Notes under the pieces: model-generated
Seen by the model: only the letters and a program-made list of their open reading frames with translations
What the model was told of the DNA's origin: nothing
Database searches by the model: none
Shown: positions 1 through 9,613 of the stretch, in pieces
Position numbering within the stretch: the stretch's first letter is position 1
Layout: every line of letters starts with the position of its first letter
Assembly: GCA_025360605.1 (NCBI GenBank)
Contig: JANYBV010000004.1
Location: 1-40,989 of the forward strand
Source: Alphaproteobacteria bacterium
Lineage (GTDB): Bacteria; Pseudomonadota; Alphaproteobacteria; Rickettsiales; SXRF01
Direction of reading: 5' to 3'
DNA: 40,989 nucleotides
Made by a program: the position numbers and the translations under genes

Positions 1-258
1 AACGTCACCTCCAATGCCCTGCTTTCCAAAATCCCCAAGCCCTATGAACGGGCGGGGTTTATGTCGCTGGTGTCGGCGGTGCAGCATCTGACGACGGGGC
101 TGGGGGCATTATGTTCCACTTTACTGCTGACGGAAACGCCCGAACATAAGCTGGCGGGCATGGACAACGTGACCCTTATATCCATGGCATCGTTTGTGGT
201 TGCTGCGGTATTTATGTTCAAAATCGAAAGAACCATGAAAATCAGTATAAAATATTGA
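1..258 (+). CDS. MFS transporter, C-terminal fragment
   Basis: The reading frame is open from the first base of the window, so this is the 3' end of a gene that begins upstream. The 85 visible residues contain NALLSK, an ERAGFMSL segment and a Gly-rich helix (TTGLGALCSTLLL), then a last hydrophobic helix (SMASFVVAAVFMF) and a basic tail. This is the layout of the last two or three membrane helices of a major facilitator superfamily drug or sugar efflux carrier, where the ERAGFMSL segment resembles the cytoplasmic-loop signature that follows TM10. The substrate cannot be told from this fragment. It converges on the minus-strand gene at 262-573 with a 3-base gap. Family assignment is an inference from the fragment. 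Confidence 0.7.
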   Translation, partial: NVTSNALLSKIPKPYERAGFMSLVSAVQHLTTGLGALCSTLLLTETPEHKLAGMDNVTLISMASFVVAAVFMFKIERTMKISIKY

Positions 259-261
259 TTT

Positions 262-573
262 TCAGGCTTCCTGACGGGCGTAAAAATCATGGTCGAAGCC
301 GTAATAGCTTTTGACCTTTGTCTTCACCTCGGCGCTCGGTTCGCCGTATCCCTTTTCCACCACCACGGCAAAATGCGGGATAATGCCCTGTTTGAGGGAT
401 TGCAGCATCTCAGTATGCAGCATCTCGCTGGCAATGGCGTAGAAATACATCCGCTGGTCCTGTTTATTGTCGATGGCGGGGATAAAATAGACATGGATCT
501 TCTTCGCCGCGTCATACTTTGAACGGTAGTGCGGTAGCTGCTCCATCATGTTGTCGGGGGTATAGGAGCTCAT
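262..573 (-). CDS. conserved hypothetical protein, 103 residues
   Basis: A small soluble protein of 103 residues with no signal peptide or membrane segment. It is mixed charged and aromatic, with a core (IHVYFIPAIDNK, then RMYFYAIASEMLHTEMLQ, then HFAVVVEKGYGEPS) that looks like an alternating strand/helix fold. The start is the ATG at 573, 12 bases after the valS stop at 585, and the same orientation makes co-transcription with valS likely. I do not recognise the family and assign no function. The compact spacing and lack of any better frame on the other strand support it as a real gene. Confidence 0.65.
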   Translation of the reverse strand: MSSYTPDNMMEQLPHYRSKYDAAKKIHVYFIPAIDNKQDQRMYFYAIASEMLHTEMLQSLKQGIIPHFAVVVEKGYGEPSAEVKTKVKSYYGFDHDFYARQEA

Positions 574-584
574 ATCCAGCGTTC

Positions 585-3500
585 TTATTTTTGCCGTTTC
601 AACGATTCTTCCAAGCTATTCACCTGAACTTTGACCACGTGTTTACTCAGGTCAGGCGACCCTGGCCCATGTACCACCTTGCCGTCGAGCTTCTGGTGTT
701 CCATCTGGTCAGGATTACGCTTATGTTCTTCGATTTTGGTTAATATAACCCTTACGTCGAACCAGCCCTTGTCCGAAACATAGGCAAAATCGCCGTCGGT
801 GGCTTCCGCCACGGCATCGGCATTGCCCGCCGCCTTCAAATCCTCCAACACCGGTGTCAGGGTGTTCCAGTTCACGCCCTTATCGCGTGCGCGTACCTCG
901 ACCAGCGTAACAGGGGCCTTGATCGAGACGTTGGCTTCCGACTTGGCTTTGCGGATGACGTTCAGCACATCTACGCACGCCATGCCGCTGGCTTCGGCCG
1001 CCACGTCATACGGGTAATCGGCAGCTTTCGGCCACATGCCGCGCGCATGGATGGAGCCGGCACTGGTGAAACGGCCATCGAAGATGTGGCTGTACAGTTC
1101 CTCTGTGATGTGTGGCACAAACGGGGCAAAGAGACGAAGTATGGCCTCGAGGCAATGGTAGATAGCATAGAGGGCGGATTGCTGTTCCTTGGCATCCTTT
1201 GGGGCATTTTCACCGTAGGCCCGAGTTTTGACCAGCTCGAGATAATTATCGCAGAAATCGTTCCAAAAAAAGTCTTCAATTACAATACGTGCATCACAAT
1301 ATTCAAGTGTTTCAAATTGTTGTGTTACCTTCTTAATGCAAAGGTTAAGGCGTGACAGTATCCACAAATCGAGGGGTTGCGAAATGATTCCACCCTTGGT
1401 GTCGTCTGTGGCGGTGGAAGGAACGCCTTGCAGCTTGTCGAGGTTGATGGCGGCAAACTGACTTGCATTCCACAGCTTATTGACCAACTTCTTACCTATT
1501 TTAAGAAGGTCTTCGGAGAACGCCGTGTCGGCTCCGAGGCGCGAAGTGGACGCCCAGTAACGAACGGCGTCGCTTCCCTTGTCTTCAATCAATGCTACAG
1601 GAGTGACGACGTTACCTTTGGATTTGCTCATTTTTGTTTTATCGGCAGCCAAGCACCAACCCGAAATCATCAAGGTTTTCCAAGGAATCGTGTTTTCGTG
1701 GAGGTGTGCCTTCACGATGGTGTAAAACGCCCAAGTACGAATAATTTCATGGGCTTGCGGGCGGATATCGGCAGGGAAAAGCTTGGCGTGACGCTTGGCG
1801 TCAAGGGTAAAATCCTTGGTGATGCCGTGGGAATTGATCTGCGGGCTGATAGAACTGGTCGCCCATGTGTCCATGACGTCTGATTCACTAAATATATAGA
1901 ATTCTTTTCCTGAGCTTTCTTCTATAGCCTTTGTAATCTTTAGATTTCTAATAAATAACGGCGGAAGCTCTAAATCACGAGCCTCTTCATTTGTAAGAAT
2001 TCCTTGCTCCTTATAGCCATTTGGCAATTTTTCTAATGTATCGACTGGTAATTCATTAAAATCAGCAGGATGCTCATGTTCTTTTGTCAGTAAAAATGTT
2101 TCATGAGCTTTTTCTTTTTCTACTTTAAACCACACCGGAAACGGTACACCGAAGAAACGCTGGCGCGAGATGCACCAGTCTTCCTTCAGCCCTTCAATCC
2201 ACTGGTTAAGGCGGATGTGCATAAACGGTGGATACCAGTTGCATTCTGCTCCTTTAGCAAGGAGTTGCTCCTTTTTATCCACAACCCTTATGAACCACTG
2301 GTGGGTCGGAATGATTTCAATCGGGGTTCCGGATCGTTCCGCGCACTTGACCATCTGGGTCTTGGTGATGATGGTTTCCTGCTTCTCGCCCATGGGTACG
2401 AGTAGGCCCGCCGCCTCGAGCTGATTTACCATGCGGCCTTTGGCACTGTTTTCGTTTTTGATGTCGCGTATGAGTTTTGAATTATACAGCCGATCATAGG
2501 CAAAATACGCTTTATCAAGATCGAGGCAATTATCTTTAGTTAAGTTGGAGGCATTTAACAGCAAGCATCGCCCATCTTTTCCTGCGTAGAAGGTTATATC
2601 AAATATATCGCGAACCTCTTCTTGAGGGTATCCAGCGGATTCGATAGAAATTCTTCCATCTTTTTTTATTAGTGGCCGCGAAGGCAATTGATATTTAGCA
2701 ATCCATTCCTTGTCGGTGTCGTCACCCCATGAGCAGCACATGACAAAGCCGGTGCCTTTTTCCTTATCGACCTTTTCATCGAAGCAGATAGGCACAACCA
2801 CGTTGAACAGCGGGCTGACGGCCACCTTGCTTTCAAACTTGGCCTTGTCGTCAGGGTGGCACATCAGCGCCACGCAAGCCCCGAGCAATTCAGGGCGGGT
2901 GGTCATGACATGCACTTTTTCCAGAGAGTCAAAGCTCGGGCGCGGTGTATCGTAGCCCTTATATTTTTGCCATTCCGAAGCCTCCATTAAACCAAAAGGT
3001 ATAATAATCTGAATGCCTTGCAGTTCTTTTTCCTCAATTTCTGCCTGCGCTATGGCGGTCTGGTCCACCCAGTCCCAGTAGGTCGGGCGGAAGTCACGGT
3101 AGGCCTGATCTTTTTTCAGCAGGTCAACGAAGGAGGCCTGCGACAGCTTGCGGACATCATCACTGATGGTTTGATATTCTTGTCTCCAATCAACACTTAA
3201 GGCAGCACTTTTAAACAATCGCCTGAACTCATCCTCGGCATCCTTGACCACCTCGCGGCATAAATTTACAAAGTCGGCACGCGGCATAGCCGATCCCCGA
3301 ACCCCTTTGGTCTTTTCCACGAGGCGCTCGGTGGGCAGGCCGTTATCGTCAAACCCCATCGGGTAGAATACGTCCTTGCCGGACATGCGCTGGTAACGGG
3401 CGATGAAATCCGCCTGTGTATAACTAAAGATGTGCCCCATATGCAATACGCCCGACACCGTTGGCGGCGGGGTGTCGATGACGAAGGTCTGGTCACGCGG

Positions 3501-3599
3501 CTGGTCGTCCTTAAAATGATGGACGGAGCTGTTCACCCACTGTTCCTGCCAGAATTTCTCACGTGCCTGCTGATCGTATTGTTTTGGGAGCGATTTCAT
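585..3599 (-). CDS. valS: valyl-tRNA synthetase, archaeal-type
   Basis: Class I aminoacyl-tRNA synthetase that charges tRNA-Val with valine in the cytoplasm. The HIGH motif is HMGH at residues 53-56 and the KMSKS motif is at 656-660. The segment GFDDNGLPTER at 82-92 is typical of the archaeal-type ValRS, which Rickettsiales carry in place of the usual bacterial enzyme; the bacterial form has a GTDHAG-type sequence there. An editing domain (about 200-430) and an anticodon-binding region (about 730-880) follow in the usual order. At 1004 residues it is longer than the roughly 810-residue rickettsial form I recall, with extra material near 300-385 and 495-570. Those stretches are AT-rich at DNA level compared with the flanks. 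The start is the ATG at 3599; it lies 85 bases after yacG. Confidence 0.96.
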   Translation of the reverse strand: MKSLPKQYDQQAREKFWQEQWVNSSVHHFKDDQPRDQTFVIDTPPPTVSGVLHMGHIFSYTQADFIARYQRMSGKDVFYPMGFDDNGLPTERLVEKTKGVRGSAMPRADFVNLCREVVKDAEDEFRRLFKSAALSVDWRQEYQTISDDVRKLSQASFVDLLKKDQAYRDFRPTYWDWVDQTAIAQAEIEEKELQGIQIIIPFGLMEASEWQKYKGYDTPRPSFDSLEKVHVMTTRPELLGACVALMCHPDDKAKFESKVAVSPLFNVVVPICFDEKVDKEKGTGFVMCCSWGDDTDKEWIAKYQLPSRPLIKKDGRISIESAGYPQEEVRDIFDITFYAGKDGRCLLLNASNLTKDNCLDLDKAYFAYDRLYNSKLIRDIKNENSAKGRMVNQLEAAGLLVPMGEKQETIITKTQMVKCAERSGTPIEIIPTHQWFIRVVDKKEQLLAKGAECNWYPPFMHIRLNQWIEGLKEDWCISRQRFFGVPFPVWFKVEKEKAHETFLLTKEHEHPADFNELPVDTLEKLPNGYKEQGILTNEEARDLELPPLFIRNLKITKAIEESSGKEFYIFSESDVMDTWATSSISPQINSHGITKDFTLDAKRHAKLFPADIRPQAHEIIRTWAFYTIVKAHLHENTIPWKTLMISGWCLAADKTKMSKSKGNVVTPVALIEDKGSDAVRYWASTSRLGADTAFSEDLLKIGKKLVNKLWNASQFAAINLDKLQGVPSTATDDTKGGIISQPLDLWILSRLNLCIKKVTQQFETLEYCDARIVIEDFFWNDFCDNYLELVKTRAYGENAPKDAKEQQSALYAIYHCLEAILRLFAPFVPHITEELYSHIFDGRFTSAGSIHARGMWPKAADYPYDVAAEASGMACVDVLNVIRKAKSEANVSIKAPVTLVEVRARDKGVNWNTLTPVLEDLKAAGNADAVAEATDGDFAYVSDKGWFDVRVILTKIEEHKRNPDQMEHQKLDGKVVHGPGSPDLSKHVVKVQVNSLEESLKRQK

Positions 3600-3684
3600 T
3601 ATATATCAATTACTTAGAGGGTTAATGGTGATCTAACATACTGTTACATCTTGTTTTATGGGGAAGCTGTGCGATTTGCAACTC

Positions 3685-3852
3685 TTATTGGTCGGGTTCG
3701 GGTTCTTCCGCTTCGGGTTCATCGTCCATTTCCACCACCGGAACCGAGTAGCTGCCATTAAACCAGCGCCCGAGATCGAGGTCGGCGCAGCGTTTGCAGC
3801 AAAAGGGTTTATACTGTTCGGTGGTTGGTTTTTTACAGATGGGGCAGTTCAT
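3685..3852 (-). CDS. yacG: YacG family zinc-binding protein (DNA gyrase inhibitor type)
   Basis: A 55-residue protein that is easily missed because of its size. It starts MNCPICKKP and continues FCCKRCADLDLGRWFNGSY, giving the CxxC...CxxxC zinc-ribbon and the ADLDLGRW signature of the YacG/DUF329 family. The tail is acidic (EAEEPEPDQ). In E. coli YacG binds GyrB and inhibits gyrase; that role is taken from the family, not shown here. It begins 8 bases after the rpe stop, so it very probably belongs to the rsmB-rpe-yacG transcription unit. The cysteines are at residues 3, 6, 18, 19 and 22. Confidence 0.9.
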   Translation of the reverse strand: MNCPICKKPTTEQYKPFCCKRCADLDLGRWFNGSYSVPVVEMDDEPEAEEPEPDQ

Positions 3853-3860
3853 CGCGGCTA

Positions 3861-4529
3861 CTACGAGTTAGCCCCGCGCAGCTGCGAGATGCGCAACGGG
3901 TAATCCTTCACCGTGTCGCCGCCAAAAATGGCCGAACCGGCTACCAGCACATCCGCCCCCGCCGCAATACACGCCTTTGCGGTTTCCACATTGATGCCCC
4001 CGTCGACCTCAAGGTCGATCTGGCGGCCCGATTTATTGATCATCGCCCTGATCTGCTGGATTTTCTTCAGCTGGGCGGGAATAAACTTCTGGCCGCCAAA
4101 ACCCGGATTGACGGTCATGACCAGAACTAAATCAACGATATCAAGCACATACTCAAGCGCCCACGCCGGAGTGCTTGGCACGAGTGACACACCACATTTC
4201 ACGCCCTTGGCCTTGATAAGATTCAGGGTGCGGTCGAGATGTTTGGTGGCTTCGGCATGTACGGTAATGATGTCGGCTCCGGCCTTGACGTAGGATTCGA
4301 TGAACTGGTCCACCGGCTCGATCATCAGGTGAACGTCGAAGGGGATTTTGGTGAAGCGGCGGATCGACTGGATAACCACCGGCCCGAAGGTCAGGTTGGG
4401 GACAAAGTGACCGTCCATGACATCGATATGGACATAGTCGGCTCCCGCCTTGGTGATGGCGGATATGTCGTTGCCCAAAAAGGAGAAGTCGGCAGAGAGG
4501 ATGGAGGGGGCAATCTTAATTTTACTCAT
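3861..4529 (-). CDS. rpe: ribulose-phosphate 3-epimerase
   Basis: Interconverts ribulose 5-phosphate and xylulose 5-phosphate in the pentose phosphate pathway, in the cytosol. The 222-residue length is standard for this TIM-barrel enzyme. The family motifs appear in order: SILSADF near the start, [17 protein letters not shown] (metal-binding His and catalytic Asp), [10 protein letters not shown], and LEVDGGIN with the second catalytic Asp. The start codon lies 10 bases after the rsmB stop and its stop lies 8 bases before yacG, so the three genes form a tight operon. Nothing is missing from the active site. Confidence 0.96.
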   Translation of the reverse strand: MSKIKIAPSILSADFSFLGNDISAITKAGADYVHIDVMDGHFVPNLTFGPVVIQSIRRFTKIPFDVHLMIEPVDQFIESYVKAGADIITVHAEATKHLDRTLNLIKAKGVKCGVSLVPSTPAWALEYVLDIVDLVLVMTVNPGFGGQKFIPAQLKKIQQIRAMINKSGRQIDLEVDGGINVETAKACIAAGADVLVAGSAIFGGDTVKDYPLRISQLRGANS

Positions 4530-4539
4530 AGGGTCATCA

Positions 4540-5847
4540 CTATTTTTTAGTTAAAACAGCAGCATAGAAACCATCCATGCCATCCATTTCCGCGAGATGG
4601 CAGGGTAATGTACGCACTTCGCCACGCGCGGTAATGCATTCGGTCAGGCCGCCCAGCACTGCTGGCCCCACGGGCTCAAGCGTTGCTTCCTTGCAGCTGG
4701 CCAGAAACGCGGTGATCTGTTGTTCGCCTTCTTCCGGCTGCAACGAGCAGACCGAGTATACCAGTCTGCCGCCGGATTTCAGCATGGCAAAGGCGTGCTG
4801 GAGCATCTTGGCCTGTGTGACCACGAGGCGGGCGATTTCCTCAGGCTTGCGGTGCCACGCCACATCGGGATGGCGACGGAGTGTTCCGGTTGCCGAGCAG
4901 GGCGCGTCCAGCAAAATGGCATCGGGGGCGATGGCGGGCAGCCATTTGGAGGCATCGGTGGTGACGTAATCGGCCTGAAGCTTCAGGCGGTGGACGTTGG
5001 TTTTTAGCATGGCAATGCGTTCTTTGGACATGTCCACGGCGGATACTTTCGCGCCACCGGCGGCCAGCTGGGCGGTTTTACCCCCCGGAGCGGCGCAGAG
5101 ATCGATAACCCGTTTTTCACGCACGTCGCCGAGCAGGCGGGCGGGAATGGTGGCGGCCATATCCTGCACCCACCAGTAGCCTTCGGAAAAGCCCTTGAGC
5201 TGGGTGATATTGCGGGTGTCGCGCAGACGCACCGACCCCATGGGAAGCACTACGCCGCCAAGCTGCTCTGCCCAGAAGGCAGGGTCGGTTTTAACGGTGA
5301 TATCCAACGGCGGTTCCATCATATGGACTTCGGCCATCCTGCGGGTGGTATCCGCGCCATAGGCCTTTTCCCAGCTTTTCCACAGCCAGTCGGGGGTATT
5401 CATGCGGGCGGCATCCTGCGCGTCGGCAATGGCTCTGCCTTCCAGCGATACTTTCTTCAGCACCGCGTTTACGAGGCCGCCAAATTTTTCCATTTTGAGC
5501 TGCTTGGTCATTTCAACGGCGCTATGCACCGCAGCGTGTGGCGGGGTTTCCAGCCAGATCAGCTGGGCAACGCCCAGACGCAATGTGTGCATAATGCGCG
5601 AGGCGCTGGTGGCGAGGGGGCGCTCTAAAAACTGTGCAAGGATGGCTTCGATCTGCCCAAGGCGGCGCATTGTGGTTTTTGCCAGCATCTGTGCAAACGC
5701 CCTGTCGGACGGGCCAAGCGAGGTAAAATGCCTGTCAATCGCCCATGCGGAGTCCAGCGGTTTATGCTTATCAAGGCACTGAACCAGCGCTCCCAAGGCG
5801 GACAGCCTTGCGCTTGGCGACAAAATAGGATTTTGTTTTGGAATCAT
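4540..5847 (-). CDS. rsmB: 16S rRNA (cytosine-5) methyltransferase RsmB/Sun family
   Basis: SAM-dependent RNA m5C methyltransferase; the E. coli member modifies C967 of 16S rRNA. Residues about 10-135 form the NusB-like RNA-binding domain. The Rossmann methyltransferase domain follows, with the SAM motif [10 protein letters not shown] at 249-258, DAPC at 314-317 (release Cys 317) and SVCS with the catalytic Cys 367. Length 435 residues matches the family. It is the first gene of the minus-strand block that continues into rpe and yacG. The start is an ATG at 5847, facing the plus-strand DUF1674 gene across about 100 bases, which should hold both promoters. Confidence 0.95.
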   Translation of the reverse strand: MIPKQNPILSPSARLSALGALVQCLDKHKPLDSAWAIDRHFTSLGPSDRAFAQMLAKTTMRRLGQIEAILAQFLERPLATSASRIMHTLRLGVAQLIWLETPPHAAVHSAVEMTKQLKMEKFGGLVNAVLKKVSLEGRAIADAQDAARMNTPDWLWKSWEKAYGADTTRRMAEVHMMEPPLDITVKTDPAFWAEQLGGVVLPMGSVRLRDTRNITQLKGFSEGYWWVQDMAATIPARLLGDVREKRVIDLCAAPGGKTAQLAAGGAKVSAVDMSKERIAMLKTNVHRLKLQADYVTTDASKWLPAIAPDAILLDAPCSATGTLRRHPDVAWHRKPEEIARLVVTQAKMLQHAFAMLKSGGRLVYSVCSLQPEEGEQQITAFLASCKEATLEPVGPAVLGGLTECITARGEVRTLPCHLAEMDGMDGFYAAVLTKK

Positions 5848-5947
5848 CTTTGGTACACTTACTCTTCTTCGGACAGGTTATGGCATAGTGCAAACAAAGA
5901 ATGAAGAAACTTCTAATCCGGCAGATTACTTTATTTACAGGAAGCCA

Positions 5948-6106
5948 ATGAAAAACAATAAATTAGATATTGACCCAAAAGGCAAGCCTTCTGATAAAAA
6001 AAATAGCGGGGAAACCCCACCGGTGAAGGAAATTGGCGGCCGTAACGACCCCGATCCCACGCGTTACAATGACTGGGAAAAAGACGGACGTTGTGTTGAC
6101 TTCTAA
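5948..6106 (+). CDS. DUF1674 protein (SDHAF4-like succinate dehydrogenase assembly factor)
   Basis: A 52-residue protein whose C-terminal end reads EIGGRNDPDPTRYNDWEKDG followed by RCVDF, the hallmark of the DUF1674 family. The mitochondrial member of that family, SDHAF4/Sdh8, helps assemble flavinylated SdhA into complex II. The N-terminal part is Lys/Asp/Pro-rich and probably disordered. I chose the ATG at 5948 because AGGAAG lies just upstream; a GTG at 5888 would add 20 residues but has no clear ribosome-binding site. No sdh gene is visible in the window. The family call is firm, the role is by homology. Confidence 0.85.
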   Translation: MKNNKLDIDPKGKPSDKKNSGETPPVKEIGGRNDPDPTRYNDWEKDGRCVDF

Positions 6107-6132
6107 TATAACGCATCACATTGGCATTATTT

Positions 6133-6711
6133 ATGACCACTAAAATTAGAAAACCGCGGGACGATATCGCTTTTTTAATCAATACCTTTGGTATCACAAT
6201 GGTTATTGTGGCGCTGTTGATTGCTTTCCAGCCCTACCTCGAAAACGATACGCGGCTGGAAGAAGTGAAGCAGGTGGAAAGAAGCATTGTGTCGCTTTAT
6301 CCAAGCGAGTTGCCAAAAATGCTCACATCCAAAACGAAGAAGCCGGTGATGCTGGTTGGCTATGCTTCGTGGTGTGGGTTTTGCCGCCAGCTGATGCCGG
6401 TGATTGCCGCGATGGTCATGAATCATGAACTGGATGGCGTTGCCCCTGTTTTTGTCGCGCTGGAGGATCAGCCGCGTAAATTAAGCAAATATCTGGTGCA
6501 TAGTAACTACAATACCATTTTTTCTCCTTATATGGTTGACCACGCACTATCCATGCAGATATCAAGTGCCATGGAACCGACCGGCAGCAGTTTCAACGGT
6601 ACGATACCTTACGTTGGTTTTTTTGATACCGACGGCAAAATCGTCACTGAATCGAACGGAGTTGTGAGCAGGCAGAGATTGCTTTCAATGGCCACTCAGG
6701 TCACGCATTAA
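6133..6711 (+). CDS. membrane-anchored thioredoxin-like protein
   Basis: A 192-residue protein with one N-terminal membrane helix at about 17-33 (FLINTFGITMVIVALLIAF) followed by a thioredoxin-fold domain. The redox motif is WCGFC with Cys81 and Cys84, and the cis-Pro loop is TIPYVGFFD near residue 155. The topology suggests a periplasmic domain tethered to the inner membrane, as in CcmG/TlpA-type thiol oxidoreductases, though it is not close to a named subfamily. The start is uncertain: the ATG at 6133 and an in-frame TTG at 6121 both lack a good ribosome-binding site. Neighbours are DUF1674 upstream and ppa 25 bases downstream, so co-transcription is likely. The substrate is unknown. Confidence 0.8.
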   Translation: MTTKIRKPRDDIAFLINTFGITMVIVALLIAFQPYLENDTRLEEVKQVERSIVSLYPSELPKMLTSKTKKPVMLVGYASWCGFCRQLMPVIAAMVMNHELDGVAPVFVALEDQPRKLSKYLVHSNYNTIFSPYMVDHALSMQISSAMEPTGSSFNGTIPYVGFFDTDGKIVTESNGVVSRQRLLSMATQVTH

Positions 6712-6736
6712 AAATTACAAATGAAAAAAGGTTAAT

Positions 6737-7264
6737 ATGGATATCAAGAAAATTTCAATCGGTAAAAATCCACCATGGGACATCAACGTCATCATCGAAG
6801 TGCCTATGGGTTCGGAACCTATTAAATATGAAATGGATAAAGAATCGGGTGCGCTTTTTGTCGACCGCTTTCTCCACACTGCCATGAACTATCCATGTAA
6901 CTATGGTTTTATTCCCCACACCCTTTCCGGTGATGGTGACCCTGCCGACGTGCTGGTGGTGGGCCGCCGCCCGCTGATGCCCGGTTGCGTGATCGCTGCC
7001 CGCCCGATTGGTGTATTGCTGATGGAAGATGAGGGCGGACAGGATGAAAAAATTCTGGCTGTTCCACATTCGCGTTTGCACCCATTCTTTAATGAAGTGC
7101 AGTCATACAAAGATCTGCCACCGATCCTGACCCAACAGATTGCCCATTTCTTTGAACACTACAAAGATCTCGAATCGAATAAATGGGTCAAGGTTATCGG
7201 CTGGAAAGATGCGGACGAAGCAGCAAAGCTCGTCAGCGACGCCATCGAAAAAGGTAAATACTAA
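6737..7264 (+). CDS. ppa: inorganic pyrophosphatase, family I
   Basis: Hydrolyses pyrophosphate to phosphate in the cytosol, pulling biosynthetic reactions forward. The 175-residue length and every catalytic residue of the E. coli enzyme are present with an offset of one: Glu21, Lys30, Arg44, Tyr56, Asp66, Asp68, Asp71 (in DGDPADVLV), Asp98, Asp103, Lys105, Tyr142 and Lys143. The gene lies about 210 bases before the membrane pyrophosphatase hppA, so the two ways of using pyrophosphate sit side by side. The start ATG at 6737 is preceded by an AAAAAGG run. Confidence 0.97.
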   Translation: MDIKKISIGKNPPWDINVIIEVPMGSEPIKYEMDKESGALFVDRFLHTAMNYPCNYGFIPHTLSGDGDPADVLVVGRRPLMPGCVIAARPIGVLLMEDEGGQDEKILAVPHSRLHPFFNEVQSYKDLPPILTQQIAHFFEHYKDLESNKWVKVIGWKDADEAAKLVSDAIEKGKY

Positions 7265-7338
7265 ATTTCCTTTTTTGCTGCCGTGTTTTCCGAGTTGTCA
7301 GTTAACCGTTAATTATATCGACTATTTTTAGTGATGCA

Positions 7339-7408
7339 CAGATGAGGCTTGCATAGTCTTTTTTCATCTGCCATGACTTTTGTGCTGAATTTTTTTTATA
7401 AAAAAGTC
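7339..7408 (+). other. two hairpins in the hppA leader region
   Basis: The 209-base gap between ppa and hppA holds two inverted repeats: CAGATGA (7339-7345) with TCATCTG (7364-7370), and GACTTTT (7375-7381) with AAAAGTC (7402-7408). The second is AT-rich and has T and A runs between its arms. They could be the weak end of the ppa transcript or part of the hppA 5' leader. Neither resembles a riboswitch I know. The hppA ribosome-binding site AAAGGA is further on, just before 7474. Confidence 0.3.
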
Positions 7409-7473
7409 GAATAGGGACAGTTTAACTTAACGGCCATTACTACAGGCCTGACTAACTTAAAGGATACCAGACT

Positions 7474-9552
7474 ATGCCTCCAGCTATGATGTTTATTATT
7501 GCCTGCGGTGTCGCATCGCTACTCTATGGTTTGTACGCGGGCCGCCTCATTATGAAGATGCCTGCAGGCTCGGAAAAAATGGTCAATATTGCTGCCGCCA
7601 TTCAAGAAGGTGCGCGTGCGTACCTTAACCGCCAGTACCAAGCGATTGGTATGGTGGGAGTGGTGATCGGTGTTCTGATCAGTATTAAATTGGGTTGGTA
7701 TGTAGGCGTTGGCTTTGCCATTGGTGCGGTTTTCTCCGGCGTGGCTGGATATATTGGTATGAACATTTCTGTTCGTGCCAACGTGCGTACCGCTGAAGCC
7801 GCAAAAACCGGCATGCAGCAGGCACTCGGCATCGCCTTCACCTCCGGTGCGGTGACAGGGATGCTGGTCGTTGGGCTTGGCCTGCTCGGCATTGCACTCT
7901 ATTTTATGTTGTTGCAATCCATGCATCTTGAAATGCGCCAGATTCTTGAAGCGCTGGTGGCGCTGTCGTTCGGTGCGTCGCTTATCTCCATTTTCGCCCG
8001 TCTTGGCGGTGGTATCTTCACCAAAGGCGCTGACGTGGGTGCTGACCTTGTTGGCAAGGTGGAAGCCGGTATCCCCGAAGATGACCCACGCAACCCTGCT
8101 GTTATCGCGGATAACGTTGGCGATAACGTTGGTGACTGCGCTGGTATGGCAGCTGACCTTTTCGAAACCTATGTAGTGACCATTGTTGCAACCATGCTGT
8201 TGTCGGCGATTTATTTCACCGGTGACGCACAGGCAGCCATGATGCTCTATCCGCTGACCATTGGTGCGGGATGTATTCTGGCTTCTATCGTGGGCACTTT
8301 CTTTGTAAAACTCGGTAAAAACCGCAATATCATGCAGGCCTTATATAAAGGCCTGATTGCAACGGCGGCCATGTCGATGGTGGTCATTTTTGGCACTACC
8401 GAATACCTGCTCGGTTTTTCATCCACCTATTCGATAGGTGAACTACATTTTACCGGCGCTAACATTTTTGCCTGCTCCATCTCGGGGCTGGTGATTACCG
8501 GTTTACTGGTGGTGATTACGGAGTATTACACCTCTACGGCGTTTAGTCCTGTCCGCAGCATTGCCCAGTCATCAACCACCGGTCACGGTACGAACGTGAT
8601 TCAGGGGCTGGCGGTATCCATGGAAGCAACCGCGTTGCCTGCCATCGTGATCTGCCTTGGTATCCTGTTTGCGTTTAGCCAGTGCGGCCTGTTTGGTATA
8701 GCTATCTCGGCAACTACCATGCTGGCGCTCGCCGGTATCATCGTTGCGCTCGATGCCTATGGCCCTGTCACGGACAATGCCGGTGGTATTGCCGAAATGT
8801 CGGGACTGCCAAAGGAAGTGCGTGAAGTCACCGATGCGCTCGATGCGGTGGGTAACACCACCAAAGCAGTCACCAAGGGCTATGCCATTGGTTCGGCGGC
8901 TCTTGCCTCGCTGGTGCTGTTTGCGGCCTATACGGAAGACCTGAAACACTATTTCCCTGACCTCAACGTGCAGTTCCTGCTTTCGGATCCGTATGTGGTG
9001 GTTGGCTTGCTGATGGGCGGCTTGTTGCCTTACCTGTTCGGTGCCATGGGCATGAAGGCCGTTGGCCGCGCTGCGGGTGCAGTGGTGGTTGAAGTGCGCC
9101 GTCAGTTCAAGGAAATTCCGGGTATCATGGCGGGTACTGCAAAGCCTGACTACGGCAAAGCCGTGGACATGCTCACCAAAGCGGCTATCCGTGAAATGAT
9201 CGTTCCGTCCTTGCTGCCTGTGTGCGCTCCGGTGGTATTGTACTTCCTGATCCTCTGTATAAGCACGCAGACGGAAGCGTTTGCTGCTGTTGGCGCAATG
9301 CTGCTTGGCATCATTATCACCGGACTCTTTGTTGCCATTTCGATGACAGCAGGTGGTGGCGCGTGGGATAATGCGAAAAAATACATCGAAGAAGGCCATC
9401 ATGGCGGCAAAGGTTCCGAAGCCCACAAGGCAGCGGTAACCGGTGACACTGTGGGTGACCCTTATAAGGACACCGCTGGTCCCGCGATCAACCCGATGAT
9501 CAAGATTGCCAATATCGTGGCGATTTTGCTTCTGGCGTTGCTCGCCCACTAG
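7474..9552 (+). CDS. hppA: proton-translocating membrane pyrophosphatase
   Basis: Integral membrane enzyme of 692 residues with about 16 predicted helices; it couples pyrophosphate hydrolysis to proton pumping across the inner membrane. The signature begins at Asp187 ([20 protein letters not shown]) and is followed by [19 protein letters not shown], the metal-pyrophosphate site. The second acidic site is near the C-terminus ([18 protein letters not shown]). Residues Lys464 and Thr467 in [10 protein letters not shown] are the pair that marks the K+-independent class; K+-dependent enzymes have Ala at both places. The gene is preceded by AAAGGA and followed directly by a strong terminator. It lies downstream of ppa. 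Confidence 0.97.
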   Translation: MPPAMMFIIACGVASLLYGLYAGRLIMKMPAGSEKMVNIAAAIQEGARAYLNRQYQAIGMVGVVIGVLISIKLGWYVGVGFAIGAVFSGVAGYIGMNISVRANVRTAEAAKTGMQQALGIAFTSGAVTGMLVVGLGLLGIALYFMLLQSMHLEMRQILEALVALSFGASLISIFARLGGGIFTKGADVGADLVGKVEAGIPEDDPRNPAVIADNVGDNVGDCAGMAADLFETYVVTIVATMLLSAIYFTGDAQAAMMLYPLTIGAGCILASIVGTFFVKLGKNRNIMQALYKGLIATAAMSMVVIFGTTEYLLGFSSTYSIGELHFTGANIFACSISGLVITGLLVVITEYYTSTAFSPVRSIAQSSTTGHGTNVIQGLAVSMEATALPAIVICLGILFAFSQCGLFGIAISATTMLALAGIIVALDAYGPVTDNAGGIAEMSGLPKEVREVTDALDAVGNTTKAVTKGYAIGSAALASLVLFAAYTEDLKHYFPDLNVQFLLSDPYVVVGLLMGGLLPYLFGAMGMKAVGRAAGAVVVEVRRQFKEIPGIMAGTAKPDYGKAVDMLTKAAIREMIVPSLLPVCAPVVLYFLILCISTQTEAFAAVGAMLLGIIITGLFVAISMTAGGGAWDNAKKYIEEGHHGGKGSEAHKAAVTGDTVGDPYKDTAGPAINPMIKIANIVAILLLALLAH

Positions 9553-9565
9553 TTTTAAGGCAAAC

Positions 9566-9602
9566 AAAAAGGGTGGCAGGAGCAATCCCGCCACCCTTTT
9601 TT
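9566..9602. terminator. bidirectional intrinsic terminator after hppA
   Basis: The arms GGGTGGC (9571-9577) and GCCACCC (9590-9596) pair perfectly, flanked by five A on the left and six T on the right. It can end hppA on the plus strand and the yqaA-like gene (stop at 9614) on the minus strand. Confidence 0.9.
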
Positions 9603-9613
9603 ATGTCCGCTGT

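Noticed and set aside
8572-9594. Long minus-strand reading frame of 340 residues opposite hppA
   Set aside because: It is His/Arg/Gln-rich with no family signal and lies wholly over the well-supported hppA gene, so it is a mirror frame caused by codon bias.
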